A DNA stretch of 18,655 nucleotides from an uncultured Clostridia bacterium (GTDB taxonomy: Bacteria; Bacillota; Clostridia; Christensenellales; Aristaeellaceae), in assembly GCA_934621485.1 (NCBI GenBank), contig CAKTUS010000046.1, forward strand, positions 1-18,655, read 5' to 3'. The notes under the pieces were generated by a model. That model saw only the letters and a list, made by a program, of their open reading frames with translations, did not search any database and was not told where the DNA came from. Below, piece by piece: positions 14,124-18,655 of this stretch. The position numbers and the translations under genes were made by a program. Position 1 is the first letter of the stretch. Each line of letters starts with the position of its first letter.

Positions 14124-14152
14124 TTGACGGCCCCCATGGCTTATGCTATAGT
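14124..14152 (+). promoter_or_regulatory. sigma-A promoter of the GlpA-like operon
   Basis: TTGACG (14124-14129) and TATAGT (14147-14152) are separated by exactly 17 bases. The start point near 14159 means that a GTG at 14161 cannot be the initiator, and supports the TTG at 14200. Confidence 0.8.
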
Positions 14153-14199
14153 GAGAACATGTGAGATTTGGGAGCTTACAGTCAATAGAGGTGAACCTT

Positions 14200-15648
14200 T
14201 TGGAAAAGTACGATGTGCTCATTATCGGCGGCGGCGTTGTGGGCAGCGCCATTGCCCGGGAGCTGGCCCGCAAGCGTTTAACCATTGGCGTGCTGGAAAA
14301 AAATCTGGATGTGGTGTGCGAAACCAGCGGGCGCAATTCCGGCGTGGTGCACGGCGGCTTTGCCTATGACAGCGGCACCCTGAAGGCGGCGCTGTGCGTG
14401 GAAGGCAACCGGCAAATGGACCGGCTGGCCCAGGAGCTGGGCTTCGATTTTCAGCGCTGCGGCAAGGTGCTGGTGGGCCAGGATGAAGCGGACCTGGAGC
14501 AGCTGAAGCGAACGCTGAAGCAGGGCCTTGCCAACGGGGCGACGGGCCTGCGCCTGATAGACCAGGAGGAGCTGCACCGGCTGGTGCCGGCAGCAGTGGG
14601 CAAATACGCCATGTTCTCGGAAACCTCCGGGATTCTGGACCCCTTCGGCTATACGGTGGCGCTGGCGGAAAACGCCGCCGAAAATGGCGTGCGGTACCAT
14701 TTTGACCGGCAGGTTACGGCCATTCGCCGTGAGGAAGGGCGTTATATTCTGGTAACGCCCGCAGAGGAATACAGCGCCCGCTGGGTAGTGAACGCCGCGG
14801 GCCTGGGCTGCGGCTCCATTTCGGAAATGCTGGGCATCAAAGGGTACCGCGTCATTGGTTCCAAGGGCGATTATATCATTTTGGACCGGCGCACCGGCGC
14901 ACTGCTGCCCATGCCCGTGTACCCTGTCCCCAGCAATACCTATATGGGGATTCACGTTACCAACACCACGGACGGCAACGTGATTGTAGGGCCCAACGCG
15001 GAAACCGTGACTGACTTTGGCGACTACAGCGTTTCAAACCAGAGCATCGATGGGCTGGCTGAGAGCGCCTCACGCATCTGGCCGCATATCCGGCGGGCGG
15101 ATTATATTCGCAACTATTCCGGCATCCTGCCCAAATGGGTGGACGATCAGGGCGCGATTCAGGATTTCCGCATTGAAATCCGGCCGGAGCTGGCGCCCAA
15201 CGCCGTAAACCTGGTTGGCATCGAATCCCCCGGGCTGACGGCGGCGGCGCCCATTGCCCGGTACGTCATTGGGCTGATGCAGCAGTATGAGACGTTTGAG
15301 GAAAATCCTGATTTCCAGCCAGTTCGCCGGCACCGGGTAACGCGGTTTGAAGCGCTGAGCGATGAGCAGCGCGCCCGGCTGATAGCCGAGGATCCGGAAT
15401 GGGGCGAGGTGGTTTGTCGCTGTGAAACGGTCACCAAGGCAGAAATCCGCCAGGCCATTCGCAACCCGCTGGGCGTTCACACCCTAACGGGCGTTAAGTA
15501 CCGCACACGCGCCATGATGGGCCGTTGTCAGGGCGGCTATTGCCAGATGCGCATTGCTTCCATGATTGAAGAGTCTTATCCGAATGAGCCCAACGTCATC
15601 TACCAGCGCAGCCATTCCGGCCTGTTTAGCGGAATGGTGCGCGGCTGA
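14200..15648 (+). CDS. GlpA-like FAD-dependent oxidoreductase with BFD-type [2Fe-2S] domain
   Basis: Probable catalytic subunit of an anaerobic glycerol-3-phosphate (or similar 2-hydroxy compound) dehydrogenase. The 482-residue protein starts with a FAD-binding motif, DVLIIGGGVVGSAIARELA, followed by TSGRNSGVVHGGF typical of the DAO family. The C-terminus has four Cys at about 406, 408, 443 and 448 (CRCE and GRCQGGYC), the pattern of BFD-like [2Fe-2S] domains found in GlpA. Initiation is at TTG 14200, preceded by AGAGGTGA; the promoter position excludes the GTG at 14161. It is first of an operon with a second FAD enzyme (14-base gap) and a DUF1667 protein. An L-2-hydroxyglutarate oxidase-like activity is the main alternative. 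Confidence 0.88.
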   Translation: MEKYDVLIIGGGVVGSAIARELARKRLTIGVLEKNLDVVCETSGRNSGVVHGGFAYDSGTLKAALCVEGNRQMDRLAQELGFDFQRCGKVLVGQDEADLEQLKRTLKQGLANGATGLRLIDQEELHRLVPAAVGKYAMFSETSGILDPFGYTVALAENAAENGVRYHFDRQVTAIRREEGRYILVTPAEEYSARWVVNAAGLGCGSISEMLGIKGYRVIGSKGDYIILDRRTGALLPMPVYPVPSNTYMGIHVTNTTDGNVIVGPNAETVTDFGDYSVSNQSIDGLAESASRIWPHIRRADYIRNYSGILPKWVDDQGAIQDFRIEIRPELAPNAVNLVGIESPGLTAAAPIARYVIGLMQQYETFEENPDFQPVRRHRVTRFEALSDEQRARLIAEDPEWGEVVCRCETVTKAEIRQAIRNPLGVHTLTGVKYRTRAMMGRCQGGYCQMRIASMIEESYPNEPNVIYQRSHSGLFSGMVRG

Positions 15649-15662
15649 GAGGAGGGCAGGCA

Positions 15663-16895
15663 ATGGAACAAATTGATGTGGTCATTGTAGGCGGCGGTCC
15701 CGCAGGGCTGGCGGCCGCTGTGGAATTGTGGAAAAGCGGCGTGCGCAGCCTGTTGATTGTGGAGCGGGAAAAGCAGCTGGGCGGAATTTTGCGCCAGTGT
15801 ATTCATGACGGCTTTGGCCTGACCCGTTTCGGCGTTTCGCTCAGCGGGCCGGAGTATGCCCAGCGCTTTATCGATCAGGTGGAGCAGCTGGGGATTCCCT
15901 ATGCGGTGAACACCACGGTAGCCCGCCTGACCCCGGACAGGCAGGTCACGCTGATTTCTCCAGGCGGCCTGCGCACCCTGCAAGCCAGGGCGGTTGTGCT
16001 CGCCATGGGCTGCCGCGAGCGCACCCGCGGCGCGCTGGCCATTCCCGGCGACCGTCCCGCAGGCGTGTTTACGGCGGGCGTTGCCCAAGCCTATATCAAC
16101 CTGTTCAACCGTATGGTTGGCAAGGAAGTCGTGATTTTGGGTTCCGGCGATATCGGCATGATTATGGCGCGCCGCCTCACGCTGGAGGGCGCTCATGTGC
16201 AGGCCGTGTTTGAAATTCAGCCCATTCCCAGCGGACTGCCCCGCAACATTGAGCAATGCCTGAACGATTATGGGATTCCGCTGCATCTGCACCATACCAT
16301 CACGCAGATTCACGGGCGGGAGCGGGTTACGGGCGTTACCGTAGCGCGGGTGGATGACCAGCTTCGGCCGATTGCAGGCACGGAAAAGAAGCTTTGCTGC
16401 GACACGGTGATTCTCTCTGTGGGCCTTCTGCCGGAAAATGAGCTGTCCATTGACGCGGGCATTTCGCTGGATTCCCATACCCGCGGGGCTGTGGTGGATG
16501 AGTTTTTTCAGACGCAGCGTCCGGGCTTTTTTGCCGCAGGCAACGCGCTGCACGTGCACGACCTGGTAGACTTTGTTTCTGAGGAAGCGGAGCAGCTGGC
16601 GCACAGCGTGGCGCAGTATCTGCGGCAGGGCATGCTGCCGCGCTGCCGGACAGCCGTCGCGGCGGGCCGCGGACTGAACCACACGCTGCCTCACTTTATC
16701 AGCGGGGAGCGGGATGTAACGCTGTCCCTGCGCGTGGCGCAAAAGGTGGAAAACGGGATGTTAACCGTGCGGCAGGGCGGAAAGGTGATTGCTTCCCGAA
16801 AGATGAAACGGGCCATTCCTGCCGAGATGATACGCCTGCCGCTAAAGCGCGAAGTCTTTCACGGCACAGAAACGGTGGAGGTGAGCATGGAATGA
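15663..16895 (+). CDS. FAD/NAD(P)-binding oxidoreductase, partner of the GlpA-like protein
   Basis: A 410-residue pyridine nucleotide-disulphide-type flavoprotein lacking an obvious redox-active CxxC pair. The FAD site is DVVIVGGGPAGLAAAVEL at 5-22; a second dinucleotide site VVILGSGDIGMIMARRL lies near 157-173; GFFAAGNALHVHDLVDF near 298 is the C-terminal FAD contact. AMGCRERTRG follows the first domain. In gene trios of this type it likely passes electrons from the GlpA-like subunit to NAD(P) or another acceptor. AGGAGGG gives the start; its TGA overlaps the next ATG in an ATGA junction, so expression is coupled. Confidence 0.88.
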   Translation: MEQIDVVIVGGGPAGLAAAVELWKSGVRSLLIVEREKQLGGILRQCIHDGFGLTRFGVSLSGPEYAQRFIDQVEQLGIPYAVNTTVARLTPDRQVTLISPGGLRTLQARAVVLAMGCRERTRGALAIPGDRPAGVFTAGVAQAYINLFNRMVGKEVVILGSGDIGMIMARRLTLEGAHVQAVFEIQPIPSGLPRNIEQCLNDYGIPLHLHHTITQIHGRERVTGVTVARVDDQLRPIAGTEKKLCCDTVILSVGLLPENELSIDAGISLDSHTRGAVVDEFFQTQRPGFFAAGNALHVHDLVDFVSEEAEQLAHSVAQYLRQGMLPRCRTAVAAGRGLNHTLPHFISGERDVTLSLRVAQKVENGMLTVRQGGKVIASRKMKRAIPAEMIRLPLKREVFHGTETVEVSME

Positions 16896-17257
16896 AGCGT
16901 ACCTTTCCCTGCATCGTTTGTCCCAACGGCTGTGAAATCGAAGCGGAGCAATCCGGCGGCAGGCTGACGCTTTCCGGCGCCGCCTGCAAGCGGGGCGAAG
17001 CCTATGTGCGTCAGGAGCTGACCGCGCCCAGGCGCACCATCGCCACCTCTGTGCGCCTGCTGCACGGCGAATTGCCGCTGGTAAGCGTTCGGTTGGAGCA
17101 GCCGGTAGACCGGGCGCTGATTCCATCGGTCATGGAGGAAATTCGCAGAATTCGGCTGGAAGCGCCGGTTCACATCGGTCAGGTCATCATCGAAAATGTG
17201 CTGGGCAGCGGGAGCAACGTCATCATCACCAAAAACGTGGACCGTACGCAGCCCTGA
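16892..17257 (+). CDS. DUF1667 cysteine-rich protein of the GlpA-like operon
   Basis: A 121-residue protein with four Cys at 7, 10, 14 and 32 (CIVCPNGC and AACKRG), suited to binding an iron-sulphur cluster or metal. It matches the DUF1667 family, which is regularly the third gene after a GlpA-like and a FAD oxidoreductase gene, including in Thermotoga. It may be an electron-transfer subunit standing in for GlpC, which is absent. Translation starts within the upstream stop (ATGA). No membrane segment is visible. Confidence 0.88.
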   Translation: MKRTFPCIVCPNGCEIEAEQSGGRLTLSGAACKRGEAYVRQELTAPRRTIATSVRLLHGELPLVSVRLEQPVDRALIPSVMEEIRRIRLEAPVHIGQVIIENVLGSGSNVIITKNVDRTQP

Positions 17258-17290
17258 AATTGTTACCAAAGAAAAAAACGGGGGATGCTC

Positions 17291-18238
17291 ATGCTTTCCG
17301 GGTTACTGGTTTCTTTGCGGTGCGTTTTGCCCATTGTGGCGCTCATTCTTTTGGGATTTGTTTTACGGAGAATCAACTTTTTAACCGAGGAAGGCATTGC
17401 GCAGCTCAATAAGCTGAGCTACCGGATTTTGCTGCCGGTTATGCTGTTTCGCAGCGTCTGTACCGCCGATTTTTCCGCCAGCGCAGACTGGCGGCTGATT
17501 GGCATTGCCATTGGCACCTGCTTGTTTTCCTTTGTGGCCGCGGTGGTTCTGTCCTATCTCAAATGCGGAAAGCGCGGGCCGGTTCGCGCCTCCCTGGCGC
17601 AGGGCATTTTGCGCAATAACTGCGTGGTTTTTGGCATGTCGCTCATCAGCTCCCTCTATGGCGAGGGACAAACGGGCCTGTTTTCCATGCTGATGGCCTT
17701 TGTGATTCCCATCAACAACGTGCTGGCGGTTGTGCTGTTATCCCTGTTCACAAGCCGAAACGTGAAGCCTCTGGCGGTGCTGCGCGGCATTGTTACCAAC
17801 CCGTTTGTGCTGGCGGTTGCGGCCGGCTTTGCGGTTCAGCTGACCGGCCTGCGCCTGCCCTCGACGGTGGATTCCATTGCCGGCAGCCTTTCCGGCGCCG
17901 CGGCCCCCATTGCGCTGCTGGGCGTAGGCGCCGGGCTTCGCTTTACAAATGTAGATCGCCAAACCTGGAGCAACATTGCTTTTGGCGTTTTTGCACGGCT
18001 GGTGCTGCTGGCCCTTATTTGCACGCCTGTATACATTCTGCTGGGCATCCGCGGCATGCCGCTGGTGGCGCTGTACATGCTGGTGGCGACGCCCTCGTCC
18101 GAATCCTGCTATGTAATGGCCCGTGAAATGGGCGCCGACGCCGAGCTGGCCGGGCAGCTGGTGGTATTCCAAGTGGTGTTTCTGCCGCTGACATTGCTCA
18201 TCGGTCTGACCATTCTATCTGCCGGCGGATGGATGTAA
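17291..18238 (+). CDS. AEC-family transporter (auxin efflux carrier-like permease)
   Basis: A membrane permease of 315 residues with about ten hydrophobic helices in two five-helix halves, matching the Mem_trans/AEC family, whose bacterial members move malate, malonate and other organic acids. Early sequence LLVSLRCVLPIVALILLGF and the mid-protein NNCVVFGMSLISSLYGEG region, with VATPSSESCYVMAREMGAD near the end, fit the family. The ATG at 17291 is preferred over 17285 because CGGGGGA then lies at a usable distance. It begins 33 bases after the DUF1667 gene and is probably in the same operon, so it may import the oxidoreductase substrate or export its product. Confidence 0.9.
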   Translation: MLSGLLVSLRCVLPIVALILLGFVLRRINFLTEEGIAQLNKLSYRILLPVMLFRSVCTADFSASADWRLIGIAIGTCLFSFVAAVVLSYLKCGKRGPVRASLAQGILRNNCVVFGMSLISSLYGEGQTGLFSMLMAFVIPINNVLAVVLLSLFTSRNVKPLAVLRGIVTNPFVLAVAAGFAVQLTGLRLPSTVDSIAGSLSGAAAPIALLGVGAGLRFTNVDRQTWSNIAFGVFARLVLLALICTPVYILLGIRGMPLVALYMLVATPSSESCYVMAREMGADAELAGQLVVFQVVFLPLTLLIGLTILSAGGWM

Positions 18239-18512
18239 GGCTGGGCTTTAGGCAGGCAACGGCCCCTCACCCAGCGAACCCGAAGCGTTTTTCCATCTAT
18301 TGGGACGCAAAAGCGAATGTTGGTGAAAAAGAGATGGAACCAATCGCGCTGGAGTGTGTGCGGCGGTTTATTCCAAAAGGGAAGAAACCGCCAAAGCGCT
18401 AACCCCCGATACCCTGACGGAAATGCGCGCATCTTCTGGATATCGACACAGCCTCTTCATCCTTCTTTCATGCCGGAAAAAAGCCGAAGCGCCTCAAAAA
18501 GCGCAGTCATGA

Positions 18513-18531
18513 CCGCCGGCTAAGCCGGCGG
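18513..18531. terminator. GC-rich hairpin downstream of the AEC gene
   Basis: CCGCCGGC (18513-18520) and GCCGGCGG (18524-18531) form a perfect 8-bp stem with a 3-base loop. No T run follows, so its role as a terminator is uncertain. Confidence 0.4.
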
Positions 18532-18584
18532 CTTCATTCGATTCGGCCCCCGGAAGGGCTCAGACTGTCAAAAACCCGGGTGGT

Positions 18585-18611
18585 ATCGGAGGGCCGCGGC
18601 CCTCCGATTTT
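18585..18611 (+). terminator. 24-bp perfect palindrome followed by T run
   Basis: ATCGGAGGGCCG and its exact reverse complement form a 24-bp palindrome at 18585-18608, followed by TTTTGATT on the plus strand. It is the best terminator candidate for the GlpA-like operon, about 350 bases beyond the last gene. Confidence 0.65.
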
Positions 18612-18637
18612 GATTGTCAGCTTTAGCGGAAAGAAAC

Positions 18638-18654
18638 CACCAGCAGAGCTGGTG
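18638..18654. repeat. 7-bp hairpin cut by the window edge
   Basis: CACCAGC (18638-18644) and GCTGGTG (18648-18654) flank the loop AGA, preceded by AAAC. Such subterminal hairpins occur at the ends of IS200/IS605-type elements, but the rest lies outside the window and no transposase is visible. Confidence 0.3.
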
Positions 18655-18655
18655 A

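Larger units (their letters stand above)
18239..18655. other. gene-poor end region with several palindromes
   Basis: No gene is convincing here. One frame is open from ATG 18229 to TAA 18402 (57 codons, Lys/Pro-rich end), overlapping the end of the AEC gene, but it lacks a clear ribosome binding site. The second half contains three strong inverted repeats, listed separately. Confidence 0.5.

Noticed and set aside
18229..18402. 57-codon open frame overlapping the end of the AEC gene, ending in a Lys/Pro-rich tail
   Set aside because: No clear ribosome binding site and no recognisable similarity; an open frame this short is expected by chance at this GC content.
1..18655. CRISPR arrays, tRNA or rRNA genes
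   Set aside because: No regularly spaced repeats and no tRNA-like cloverleaf or rRNA-like stretches were noticed on reading either strand.

Overview
The window looks like chromosomal DNA from a fairly GC-rich member of the Clostridia (Bacillota). Reasons: strong AGGAGG-type ribosome binding sites, sigma-A-like promoters, a TnpX-type large serine recombinase, a carbohydrate ABC operon with no ATPase gene, and a GlpA-like/FAD oxidoreductase/DUF1667 gene trio typical of anaerobic Firmicutes and Thermotogae. A short remnant resembling the end of a sporulation sigma factor suggests a spore-former or a descendant of one. Genus cannot be read from the sequence.

Left part (1-5590), all on the minus strand: an AraC-family regulator (4585-5487) with its own promoter and a strong terminator, then an operon with a TATAAT promoter at 4406-4435. 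The operon encodes a GldA-type Fe/Zn-dependent polyol dehydrogenase, an extracellular solute-binding protein, and MalF- and MalG-like permeases. It reads as a regulated uptake-and-oxidation unit for a sugar, polyol or glycerol-like compound. The ATPase is not encoded here.

Middle (5563-7602), plus strand: a 48-residue ORF followed by a 525-residue large serine recombinase. Immediately downstream is a fragment whose frame opens right after a stop codon and encodes a peptide like the last ~20 residues of sigma-K/sigma-E region 4.2. Its stop codon overlaps the stop codon of the convergent penicillin-binding protein gene. This resembles the right boundary of an element integrated into the 3' end of a sigma factor gene, analogous to the skin elements of Bacillus subtilis and Clostridioides difficile. 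A 10-bp perfect, 21/28 imperfect direct repeat flanks the recombinase unit. No sigma N-terminal half lies in the window, so either the element continues leftwards and the ABC/gldA/araC genes are its cargo, or the locus is a rearranged relic.

Right part (7599-18655) is more housekeeping in character: a class A penicillin-binding protein (minus strand), a divergent short FtsH-like membrane protease, glucose-6-phosphate isomerase, a half-size EamA transporter, then an operon from a good sigma-A promoter at 14124-14152. That operon encodes a GlpA-like FAD/[2Fe-2S] oxidoreductase, a partner FAD/NAD(P) oxidoreductase, a DUF1667 Cys-rich protein and an AEC-family permease; together they probably oxidise glycerol-3-phosphate or a related 2-hydroxy compound. 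The last ~420 bases hold no convincing gene but several strong palindromes.
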